This document shows positions 6,604 through 13,747 of a stretch of 21,491 nucleotides of DNA, piece after piece (the stretch's first letter is position 1; every line of letters starts with the position of its first letter). The notes below the pieces were generated by a model. That model was not told the DNA's origin. It was given only the letters and a program-made list of their open reading frames with translations, and made no database searches. Source of the stretch: a virus. Both the position numbers and the translations under genes were made by a program. The DNA lies in IMG/VR virus record IMGVR_UViG_3300027730_000175, positions 1-21,491 of that record. One strand, written 5' to 3'.

Positions 6604-7797
6604 ATGGCAGATAAAAAATCAATACTTGAAGAAGCTCTTTTGGATATCCAAAATATTCAAAGTGCTCTTAATGCCAACACTAAAGAAATACTTCGTAGCG
6701 TAGCTAAGGAAGAAATTGATGGTGTGGTGAAAGAGTCTCTAATCAAAGAGGCTTATGTGGAAGAAGAAATTGAAGAAGGCGCAGCCGAAAAGGTTGAAGA
6801 ATCTGAAATGGAATCTGAATCAAAAATGACCGAGGGTGAAATGCCAACAGAAGGTATGTACGAAGAAGATACATACGAAGAAGGTATGGATGCAATGGCA
6901 TCTGAAGAATTGGACTTAACTCAAGCGTCTGACGATGACGTAATCGCAGTTTACAAAAAATTAAGCGGTGATGACGAAATCGAAATCGTTGGTGACGAAA
7001 TTCACCTAACTGTCTCTGAACCAGGAGAATACGTAATTAAATCTTCAAACCTAGGCATGGATGATGAAATGGCTGGTGATGTCGAAGATGTTGACATTAA
7101 TGTTGATGACATTGAAGGTGGTGATGAAGTAGACTACGAAATCGAAATGGGTGATGAAGAAGGTGAACCTTCTGATTTGGCTGATGTAGATGGAGAAGAA
7201 GGTGAAGAGAGAGAAGGCGAGAAAGAAGAAGAAGAAATCGATGAAGTAATTTTAAAAGGTAAAGGTATGTCAGTTGGAGGACACGTTAATAAAACTGCTA
7301 CTGGTTCTACTGGTCAACCTAAAGGTGCTGGTGCTGATAATCTTAAAGAATCTGTAATCGCTAAAAAACTTGTTTCTGAAACAGCAAAAAAATACAATAC
7401 TTTATTGACTGAGTCTAAAAAACTTAAAGCTGAGAACGAAGAATTTAGAAAAGCTTTGAAAGAATTTAGAACAAAGTTAGTAGAAACTGTAGTGTTCAAT
7501 AGCAACTTGACTTATGTAACAAGATTGTTCATGGAACATGCGACAACCAAAGGTGAAAAACAAAACATCATCAAAAGATTTGATGAAGAAGTTACAAACC
7601 TTAAAGAGTCCAAAAAGTTATACAAAACTATTGCTAACGAATTAGTTTCTAGAAAGCCAATTACTGAAGCGATAGAAAGAAAAATAATGAAAGAGGGTAC
7701 CACTGGCAGTTCTAAACAATTAAACGAAAGCACCGCCTATGTTGACCCATCAACTAAGAGAATCCTTGATTTGATTCAAAGAGTTGAAAACAAATAA
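6604..7797 (+). CDS. gp22: Prohead scaffold/core protein (T4 gp22-like)
   Basis: Main scaffold of the prohead core, removed by gp21 proteolysis before packaging. At 397 aa it is longer than T4 gp22 (about 270 aa). The N-terminal half to about residue 215 is extremely acidic and low in complexity (runs of Glu and Asp; EKEEEEIDE). The C-terminal half (245-355) is helical and holds the most gp22-like segment, around NLTYVTRLFMEHATTKGEKQ (301-320). At least seven [LIV]-x-E|[S/T/A] sites occur: after E44, E249, E259, E270, E335, E355 and E375. Its place between the protease and major capsid genes is the T4 arrangement. The ATG at 6604 follows an A-rich leader (AACACAAAA). The call rests on order, composition and cleavage sites. 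Confidence 0.85.
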   Translation: MADKKSILEEALLDIQNIQSALNANTKEILRSVAKEEIDGVVKESLIKEAYVEEEIEEGAAEKVEESEMESESKMTEGEMPTEGMYEEDTYEEGMDAMASEELDLTQASDDDVIAVYKKLSGDDEIEIVGDEIHLTVSEPGEYVIKSSNLGMDDEMAGDVEDVDINVDDIEGGDEVDYEIEMGDEEGEPSDLADVDGEEGEEREGEKEEEEIDEVILKGKGMSVGGHVNKTATGSTGQPKGAGADNLKESVIAKKLVSETAKKYNTLLTESKKLKAENEEFRKALKEFRTKLVETVVFNSNLTYVTRLFMEHATTKGEKQNIIKRFDEEVTNLKESKKLYKTIANELVSRKPITEAIERKIMKEGTTGSSKQLNESTAYVDPSTKRILDLIQRVENK

Positions 7798-7825
7798 CAA
7801 AATAATAAAAAAAAATAAAAAAACT

Positions 7826-9721
7826 ATGTCACATTTATTAACATCTGGACAAGTGGGTAACATCGGATTAAACCACATGAAGGCTATCCGTAAAGAAACC
7901 CAATCAAAGTGGGAAAGCTTAGGCTTCCTTGAAGGTCTTAAAGGCCACGTAAAAGAAAACATCGCTCAGTTGTATGAAAACCAAGCTTCAACTTTGTTGA
8001 CTGAAACTACAACTGCGACTTCTTCTGGTTCATTCGAAACAGTAGTATTCCCTATCGTAAGACGTGTTTTCTCTAAATTATTAGCTAATGACGTTGTGTC
8101 AGTTCAAGCTATGAACATGCCTATCGGTAAATTGTTCTATTTCGTACCTCTTACATCTAGCCGTGTAGATGGTTCTACACCTCCTGTAGCTGGTAATAAC
8201 TATGATAATGTTAACTATAACAGTACAAACAGTCCTTACTCAGCTCACACATCATTTGCTTCTACTGGTATTCCATCTTGCGTATTGCCATCTAATGGAA
8301 GTTGTGCTGTAACACCTTTTATGGCTAAAAACTTATACGACATTTTCTACAATGACGGTATGTTTGACCAATCTAAAGGTACTCTTACTATCAGAACTTA
8401 TACTATCACAAACGCTAACGCTTCTGCATTAAGTGCTGGTGGTTCTTTCTCAACTCCAGCTCCAAGTACTTCATGGGCTACTGCTGCTGACGGTTCTGTA
8501 AGATACGCTATGTTAACCATTAGTGGTTTCACTGGTGGTGCTGGTTCACCTGCTGGTCGTGAAGTATTGACTGGTCCTGATGGTAACAACATGGACACTG
8601 AGTCATTCTTGGCTTCATTGCACTGTGTAACAACTAACGCAATTCTTGACAAAGATGGTAATACTATCATCGCTGCTGGTACTGAAGTTCCTTTCCGTAT
8701 CGTTACTCAACAATATGGTAAAGCTATCGTTCAAACAACAAACGTAAACTCTTCTGGTTACCCAGTATTGACTACACCAAATGGTGTTATGTATGTTGAG
8801 CTTGACCTTACTCACCCAGTAGGTACAACTGCTGGTTCTGCTGCTGCTGTAGTTCCAGGTACTTCAACCTATGATGGTTATGTTGGTGCTTCTGCTACAA
8901 CTATATCTGCTATCACTACAACTGCTGGTTTAGCTTTCTCATGGGCTGAATACGCTTCTCTTGAATTGGAAACTGAATTGAATGAAGTTTCTTTCAGACT
9001 TGATGAAGTTGTTGTTGCTGTTGAAGAAAGAAAATTACGTGCAACATGGTCACCAGAATTAGCTCAAGACGTTAGTGCATTCCACAACATTGATGCTGAA
9101 GCTGAATTGACTGCAATGCTTTCTGAGCAAGTTGCTGCGGAAATTGACCGTGAAATCCTTAGAGACCTTCGTAAAGCTGCTGCATGGCAATTGCGTTGGG
9201 ACTACAACGGATGGAGAAGAGCTTCTTCTGCTGCTAGCCCTTACACTCAAAAGGACTGGAACCAAACTCTTATCACTAAGATTAACCAAATCTCTGCTCA
9301 AATCCACAAGTCAACACTTCGTGGTGGTGCTAACTTCATCGTTGTATCTTCTGAAATTTCAGCTGTATTCGATGACTTAGAATACTTCCACGTATCTGAT
9401 GCTAACCCTGAGCAAGACCAATATAACATGGGTATCGAAAGAATCGGTACATTGGGTGGTCGTTATCAAGTATACCGTGACCCATATGCACCATCTTACT
9501 CTGTAATTATCGGTCACAAAGGTAAATCATTGTTGGATACAGGTTACATCTACGCACCATACGTGCCTTTGCAACTTACTCCTACTATGTACAATCCTTT
9601 CAACTTCGCTCCAGTGAAGGGTATCATGACTCGTTACGCCAAAAAAATTGTAAATAACAGATTTTACGGTCATGTGCGTGTAGACGGTGTACCTACTTTC
9701 AACGTAGCAGAACTTAGATAA
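7826..9721 (+). CDS. gp23: Major capsid protein precursor (T4 gp23-like)
   Basis: HK97-fold capsid subunit. The ATG at 7826 gives 631 aa; an in-frame TTG at 7784 inside gp22 is rejected. The N-terminal propeptide ends in STLLTE, and cleavage after E60 would mirror T4 gp23, cut after SFLTE. The mature protein would be 571 aa. Strong T4 gp23 signatures are ERKLRATWSPELAQDV (401-416), DAEAELTAMLSEQVAAEIDRE (about 423-443), GGRYQVYRDPYAP and the C-terminal YIYAPYVPLQLTP followed by FNFAPVKGIMTRYAKK. Residues of about 105-380 hold a Gly/Ser/Thr-rich stretch about 140 residues longer than the matching part of T4 gp23, probably an enlarged surface insertion domain. C-ending codons are more frequent than in neighbouring genes, as expected for very high expression. 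It is cotranscribed with gp22, only 28 nt upstream. Confidence 0.96.
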   Translation: MSHLLTSGQVGNIGLNHMKAIRKETQSKWESLGFLEGLKGHVKENIAQLYENQASTLLTETTTATSSGSFETVVFPIVRRVFSKLLANDVVSVQAMNMPIGKLFYFVPLTSSRVDGSTPPVAGNNYDNVNYNSTNSPYSAHTSFASTGIPSCVLPSNGSCAVTPFMAKNLYDIFYNDGMFDQSKGTLTIRTYTITNANASALSAGGSFSTPAPSTSWATAADGSVRYAMLTISGFTGGAGSPAGREVLTGPDGNNMDTESFLASLHCVTTNAILDKDGNTIIAAGTEVPFRIVTQQYGKAIVQTTNVNSSGYPVLTTPNGVMYVELDLTHPVGTTAGSAAAVVPGTSTYDGYVGASATTISAITTTAGLAFSWAEYASLELETELNEVSFRLDEVVVAVEERKLRATWSPELAQDVSAFHNIDAEAELTAMLSEQVAAEIDREILRDLRKAAAWQLRWDYNGWRRASSAASPYTQKDWNQTLITKINQISAQIHKSTLRGGANFIVVSSEISAVFDDLEYFHVSDANPEQDQYNMGIERIGTLGGRYQVYRDPYAPSYSVIIGHKGKSLLDTGYIYAPYVPLQLTPTMYNPFNFAPVKGIMTRYAKKIVNNRFYGHVRVDGVPTFNVAELR

Positions 9722-9740
9722 TAAAATATCTATATAACTT

Positions 9741-9770
9741 AAAAAAGGTGAGAGAAATCTCACCTTTTTT
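9741..9770. terminator. Bidirectional terminator between capsid gene and convergent glycosyltransferase gene
   Basis: A perfect 13-bp stem, AAAAAAGGTGAGA (9741-9753) and TCTCACCTTTTTT (9758-9770), around a GAAA tetraloop. The T run serves the plus-strand capsid transcript and the A run serves the minus-strand gene ending at 9785. Confidence 0.93.
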
Positions 9771-9784
9771 ATTTTGTATAGGTT

Positions 9785-10522
9785 CTATCTAGAAACACTA
9801 GTATTCATTCTAAAAACATACAATCTTTCTGGCAACTGATAAAATTTATAATTCGCAGCAGCTGCACGTTTCCATAAATCCCAATCTTCCATACCAATGA
9901 CGTGATTATAACCACCTATTTCATCTAAAGCTTTTTTCTTAATCATAAATGTACCATGAGCTAAAAAATTTGATTGAAAGATATTTTGTTTTATTACTTC
10001 ATCAGTTTCATATGCGCCTAAGCCCCATGATTGTATCATAAAATTATTATTGTTTAGTAACAATGTTTCTGTTGCTAAAAAATCAACATCATTATTTCTA
10101 AAATAATTTATTTGTTTCTCTAATTTTTCTGGTAGATAATAGTCATCACAATCTAAATAGGCTACTAACTCTGTGTCAATTAAAGACAAACCATGATTTT
10201 TTGCAAAGGCTAAACCTTGTTTATTGGGTCTTTCAACAATTTCTAAATTCAGTTTATAACTATTGTTTCTTACCATAGTAATAGTATTTGGCCAACACCC
10301 ATCTAACATCAACAAAACTTTAAAATCTTTGTACGTTTGCATCTCTAAGGATTGTAAAGCTTGATGTAAAAAATAATCATAGGTACCGTTAAAACTGTGA
10401 ACACACATCAAAACCGTGAGTGTTGGGTACTCATTTGTTCTGTTAATATACCCTCTCACTTTAGCGCCAAGCTCCGTGTCGTTTGAATACCGCTTCGTCA
10501 TTTTTAATATTTCATTACACAT
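9785..10522 (-). CDS. Family 2 glycosyltransferase (GT-A fold), 245 aa
   Basis: Transfers a sugar from a nucleotide-sugar donor; donor and acceptor are not evident. The N-terminal nucleotide-binding strand is LTVLMCVHSFNGTYDYFLHQAL (from about residue 35). The metal-binding motif is YLDCDDYYLP (D124, D126, D127). The acceptor-side motif is GMEDWDLWKR (210-219), typical of GT2. There is no membrane segment, so it acts in the cytoplasm on phage or host molecules. The start at 10522 fits a promoter ending 17 nt upstream; Met8 is an alternative. It has its own host-type promoter and a terminator shared with the capsid gene, so it can be expressed independently of late genes. GT2 membership is firm; substrate unknown. 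Confidence 0.88.
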   Translation of the reverse strand: MCNEILKMTKRYSNDTELGAKVRGYINRTNEYPTLTVLMCVHSFNGTYDYFLHQALQSLEMQTYKDFKVLLMLDGCWPNTITMVRNNSYKLNLEIVERPNKQGLAFAKNHGLSLIDTELVAYLDCDDYYLPEKLEKQINYFRNNDVDFLATETLLLNNNNFMIQSWGLGAYETDEVIKQNIFQSNFLAHGTFMIKKKALDEIGGYNHVIGMEDWDLWKRAAAANYKFYQLPERLYVFRMNTSVSR

Positions 10523-10539
10523 ATAAACTAATTTTTACG

Positions 10540-10571
10540 CAAATATACAATAAAAAACCCGAAGATGCAAA
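10540..10571 (-). promoter_or_regulatory. Bacteroidota-type promoter (TTTG-N20-TATATTTG) for the GT2 gene
   Basis: On the minus strand TTTG (10571-10568) is followed after 20 nt by TATATTTG (10547-10540), an exact match to TAnnTTTG at the usual spacing. The predicted start site lies about 12 nt before the ATG at 10522. The TTTG element sits inside the loop of the terminator of the upstream gene. Confidence 0.72.
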
Positions 10572-10582
10572 TTCTTCGGGTT
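10552..10582 (-). terminator. Rho-independent terminator after the zinc-ribbon gene
   Basis: Minus-strand stem AACCCGAAGA (10582-10573) and TCTTCGGGTT (10565-10556) with a 7-nt loop, followed by a T run on the minus strand (A run 10552-10557). It lies about 30 nt after the stop of the 278-aa gene and overlaps the promoter of the next gene. Confidence 0.88.
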
Positions 10583-10611
10583 ATTTTATGCGTTAACTTT
10601 TATTTTATTTT

Positions 10612-11448
10612 TTAGGCTTTAGTAGCACAAACTGGACAATATTTATATTCTTTTTTTAATTTATGTGCACAATTTGTGCAATATTTTTTTACGTTTACAT
10701 CATCAACTGTATTAATTTTTTGAGATGCTGGTAATAACTTATATTCAACAGTATGAAAAGAAAATGATTCAAATTTTTTAGCAACCGTTTTAAATTCTTG
10801 ACTTGAATGTGAGCCTTTCTCTACTCTACCAGTTTCAATTGATTTGGACTTTTTACTTCTAGGGGTATTTCTTATACTATCTAAATCATTTGAAAAACTA
10901 AGTTTGCTATCGTATGATGTATAAGTTATATTACTATTACACAAAAAACTGCTATTACTGCTAGTGCTTGTTAAATTAAGTCCAGTAGTAGTGGTAGTAT
11001 TCCCAATGATTGGTGAGCTAATGTGTGTTACCCATGGTCTATAAGTCAAATCTGGTTGTATCCAATTAAGTGCTGTTACAAATTGTTGTTCTTTATAAAA
11101 TTCTACTTTTAAATCACCATTATTTTCGATTGCTTTTTTTACTTCTTCAGTATTTGCAACTTCATAGGTATCAAATAAGAATTTTTGTGCAACATCAAAA
11201 TAACGGTCAAGGAACACACGTTGACCTGGATTCAATACCAAACCACCTTGTGAGATAGCTTTTCCGTTTAAGTGAATCTTGGCTAAGATTACGTCTGATG
11301 TTGGGTTAAAGATTTCAATTTGGAACTCTTGTCCTTTTTGAAGATAGAAAGTTGGCATATCGCCATCTTTGTTGTAGAGCTTAAGTCTGCTCTTGTTTAC
11401 AGCAATGTAAGCTGTTGGGACAGTTTCTGTCCAGATACTTTTTTTCAT
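10612..11448 (-). CDS. Probable virion protein with C-terminal zinc ribbon, 278 aa
   Basis: Residues 1-130 look like a compact beta-rich domain, with a Gly-rich turn in LNGKAISQGGLVLNPGQRVF (60-79) followed by a Tyr/Phe-rich stretch. Residues 145-215 are a Ser/Thr/Asn-rich linker with a TTTTT run. The C terminus is a zinc ribbon with C257-x2-C260 and C271-x2-C274 (YCTNCAHKL and KYCPVCATKA). There is no signal peptide or membrane helix. I do not recognise a named family. Isolation as a single-gene unit with a strong promoter, long structured leader and terminator suggests high expression, and late-region location suggests a capsid decoration or other virion component. That role is inference. 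Confidence 0.7.
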   Translation of the reverse strand: MKKSIWTETVPTAYIAVNKSRLKLYNKDGDMPTFYLQKGQEFQIEIFNPTSDVILAKIHLNGKAISQGGLVLNPGQRVFLDRYFDVAQKFLFDTYEVANTEEVKKAIENNGDLKVEFYKEQQFVTALNWIQPDLTYRPWVTHISSPIIGNTTTTTGLNLTSTSSNSSFLCNSNITYTSYDSKLSFSNDLDSIRNTPRSKKSKSIETGRVEKGSHSSQEFKTVAKKFESFSFHTVEYKLLPASQKINTVDDVNVKKYCTNCAHKLKKEYKYCPVCATKA

Positions 11449-11475
11449 GTTTATTAACTTTTAATTTTTGTTATT

Positions 11476-11534
11476 GTACTAACACCTTTGTTGCCTAAAC
11501 AACTCTAAACCGTTTTAATAGTCGGTGCTAATAC
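11476..11534 (-). promoter_or_regulatory. Structured 5' leader RNA of the zinc-ribbon gene
   Basis: In the minus-strand transcript GUAUUAGCACC (11534-11524) can pair over 11 bp with GGUGUUAGUAC (11486-11476), using two G·U pairs. It encloses a second 5-bp hairpin, GUUGU-UUAG-GCAAC (11503-11490). The G·U pairs work only in the minus-strand RNA; the plus-strand copy would have A·C mismatches, which favours an RNA function. The remaining leader down to the ATG at 11448 is A/T-rich and unstructured. Confidence 0.5.
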
Positions 11535-11548
11535 GTAGTTAACGCAAT

Positions 11549-11580
11549 AATAAATATAGTAATAAAACATTTTTTGTCAA
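11549..11580 (-). promoter_or_regulatory. Promoter of the zinc-ribbon gene (TTGACA / TATATTTATT)
   Basis: On the minus strand TTGACA (11580-11575) is followed, 19 nt after TTG, by TATATTTA (11558-11551), one base from TAnnTTTG. The same -10 region contains TATTTATT (11556-11549), the candidate late element. It could thus be read by both host and phage sigma factors. It sits just after the stop of the ParB-fold gene and about 100 nt before the ATG. Confidence 0.6.
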
Positions 11581-11586
11581 GTGCTT

Positions 11587-12309
11587 TTATTGAAAACTTG
11601 GCCCTAATTCACAAATTGTAGATTGTATTTGGTGCCAATATGTGTCCGCTTCATCAGCTAACGAATCACCTGTCATTCTATATCTACTAATTTCATCATC
11701 CAAAGTGTTTTGAGCATCTTTTAATCTGCTCAAAGGTTGGTTAATTTTTTCCATTATCTTAAACTTTTCTTTTTCATTTAAATGAGCTATTGCTTTTTCA
11801 GTTAAACTAAGAGCTTCTTCATAACTACCTATGGTCATTTTATTGCAGGCTGTTTTCATAGCTGGTGTCATATACTGACCATCAATCATTTCTTCATTTA
11901 TAGATTGTTTAATCATATCGATTGAACCTAGTGTTTTAAAATTATTACAAAATTTATCTCCAGTACCACCATCACAAGCAACACCGATTTGATTGTTCTT
12001 TTTTAAATTTTCATAGGACTTATTTAGCAACATAACTTTGGCTGATGATTCTCCAGCTAAAACAGTTTCAACCAATCTGTGATAACCGTCTAGTAAATAA
12101 TATTTTCTATCATAAGTCATAGCTACTTGCATAGGCTTGGCTTTGCTTTTTGATGGTCTTTTTTCTTTTATATTTTTAATCGCCCATTCTAAATTAACTC
12201 TGTCCAAAATCAATGAACTAAATGGTATGTTGATTGAAATACTACCTAGATGTTCATCTGCCATTGATTCTAAAATGACTCTTAATTTTTGTTTAATAAA
12301 TGATTTCAT
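11587..12309 (-). CDS. ParB-fold domain protein with capsid-targeting-like N terminus, 240 aa
   Basis: Residues 25-100 resemble the ParB N-terminal (ParB/Srx) fold. IPFSSLILDR is followed by a helix, then PMQVAMTYDRKYYLLDGYHRL (from about 59) with the hallmark DGYHR at 74-78, and LAGESSAKVMLL. The remainder is helical and carries no helix-turn-helix that I can recognise. The N terminus, MKSFIKQKLRVILE followed by Ser15, resembles the short leaders that target T4 internal proteins into the prohead and are cut by gp21 after an [LI]-x-E site. It could therefore be packaged and injected with the DNA. It lies 1 nt after the stop of the 468-aa structural gene. The fold is moderately sure; nuclease, nucleotide or DNA binding is not established. 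Confidence 0.65.
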   Translation of the reverse strand: MKSFIKQKLRVILESMADEHLGSISINIPFSSLILDRVNLEWAIKNIKEKRPSKSKAKPMQVAMTYDRKYYLLDGYHRLVETVLAGESSAKVMLLNKSYENLKKNNQIGVACDGGTGDKFCNNFKTLGSIDMIKQSINEEMIDGQYMTPAMKTACNKMTIGSYEEALSLTEKAIAHLNEKEKFKIMEKINQPLSRLKDAQNTLDDEISRYRMTGDSLADEADTYWHQIQSTICELGPSFQ

Positions 12310-12310
12310 T

Positions 12311-13717
12311 TTATTGAGATTTACGCAATTCTACTTGATTGATTATTTCAAATTCTAGTACGTTTTTAAGCGTTGTAACTTCTAGATTTGAGTAAGCTAA
12401 TATATCGATATAATAAGTGTTTGGTATTAAACTTAAGGTATCTATTAAAAAATAATAATAATTATTGGACATTTCTACTGGTTGGTAATCGACAACTGTT
12501 AGTTCGTTAACGCCCTCTAATACGTAAATTCTGTATTTTAAGTTATCAATATTTTGTGTTTGTTCAACTGTATAAGGTATTCTAGCAGAAACAATTGCCT
12601 TTCTAACATCACCACGTTTTATTTTTTCTTTGTTTTGGATACCGCTAATGTTAACAGCTACTTTCCTAGGCAGCATATCATTATCGCCTATGTTGTAGTA
12701 ACCCATTGAGTCTTTTACAACAAAATAAAGATTTATGTCTGGTCTATTAACACCATTTAATGTTATTCCAGTCCAAACATCATTGTACATTGTTTCTACA
12801 TTTGAGGCTGAAGTTGGCACCAATATATCAATTGAGTAAACGCCTAATGTAACATGTTCAACATCTGAAGGTGTATACGCTGAAAATAAATTACCAATAT
12901 TGTCATACACATTAACATATGGTTTTGTGTCTAAGTTTGTAGGGTTTCCAGCTATGTTAACGTATAAGTATAACTTATTTGGTTTATCTAAATAAAAGTT
13001 ATTTCTGTCATCCTTAATATGATTATCGTAGATTGTTTCAATGTATGGTTCATAGAACGTTTGGGTGTTATTGGTAAAGAAACCGACATATTGTAATCTA
13101 GTTGTATTCATCAACTCAAACGGTCTGGTATAAGCTATTCCTAAACCATAGTTTGTATCGCCTGTCAATAGACCATTAACATAATCTGTCATATCCATTT
13201 CAATATTTTCGTTTCCTTTATCGAAATGTTGTGTTGTTACTGTAATTGCAGATGCTGAACCAGAATATACACCAGAACCGCCTGACCAAAATTCACCAGT
13301 TCTTGGTTCAATCCAGTTTGAAGGCCCGTTGTAATAAGCACCTTGACCAGTTACTAAAATTGGTACGGAGTAATCATAACCGACACCATTATCCCAATTT
13401 TGATTAATTTTGAATAAGAGTAAATCAAACGATGTCGTTCTATCCATACCAGCCATTGTTCCATTTAACAATTCTGTGTCAAAAGAACCCGTGTTTGTAA
13501 GTCTTAAAGTATGTGTTAATTTGGTTAAGTCAGTAAATGTACCGCCAGTATATAAAGCTCTTAATCTAGTTTCATCAAAATGAAATAAGAAGCGGCTATA
13601 TTTTTGTTCACCTATTGCACCACCGTAAAATAATTCAGTAACTGGGTTCAAACCAGTGTTTACGTATTGGTTGCTTACAATTGTATTGTTTTTATCGAAA
13701 AATGTGTGGATTACCAT
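12311..13717 (-). CDS. Putative virion structural protein, beta-rich, 468 aa
   Basis: Opens MVIHTFFDKNNTIVSNQY and is dominated by alternating strands with many Tyr, Asn, Thr and Gly residues, no long helices and no membrane segment. The middle (about 140-215: WSGGSGVYSGSASAITVTTQ; MDMTDYVNGLLTGD) resembles jelly-roll carbohydrate-binding or DNRLRE-type modules. The latter part (about 235-460) looks like two or three Ig-like beta domains. I cannot name a family; a neck, tail fibre, baseplate or head-surface protein is likely from fold and context. A candidate late element lies 12 nt upstream of the ATG. Confidence 0.65.
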   Translation of the reverse strand: MVIHTFFDKNNTIVSNQYVNTGLNPVTELFYGGAIGEQKYSRFLFHFDETRLRALYTGGTFTDLTKLTHTLRLTNTGSFDTELLNGTMAGMDRTTSFDLLLFKINQNWDNGVGYDYSVPILVTGQGAYYNGPSNWIEPRTGEFWSGGSGVYSGSASAITVTTQHFDKGNENIEMDMTDYVNGLLTGDTNYGLGIAYTRPFELMNTTRLQYVGFFTNNTQTFYEPYIETIYDNHIKDDRNNFYLDKPNKLYLYVNIAGNPTNLDTKPYVNVYDNIGNLFSAYTPSDVEHVTLGVYSIDILVPTSASNVETMYNDVWTGITLNGVNRPDINLYFVVKDSMGYYNIGDNDMLPRKVAVNISGIQNKEKIKRGDVRKAIVSARIPYTVEQTQNIDNLKYRIYVLEGVNELTVVDYQPVEMSNNYYYFLIDTLSLIPNTYYIDILAYSNLEVTTLKNVLEFEIINQVELRKSQ

Positions 13718-13729
13718 CTTTGTTTTTAT

Positions 13730-13737
13730 TATAAATA
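13730..13737 (-). promoter_or_regulatory. Candidate late promoter element TATTTATA before the 468-aa gene
   Basis: Minus-strand TATTTATA (TATAAATA on the plus strand) lies in the 30-nt gap between the gp5-like gene and the 468-aa gene, 12 nt from the ATG. There is no -35 element. Confidence 0.5.
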
Positions 13738-13747
13738 TCGCAAAAGC

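Noticed and set aside
7784-7825. TTG start extending gp23 by 14 residues into gp22
   Set aside because: The extra residues are a Lys/Asn-rich run from the A-rich gap; the ATG at 7826 gives a normal-length propeptide.
9132-9380. 82-codon plus-strand frame inside gp23
   Set aside because: It overlaps conserved gp23 sequence in another frame and its product is Leu/Thr-rich without features.
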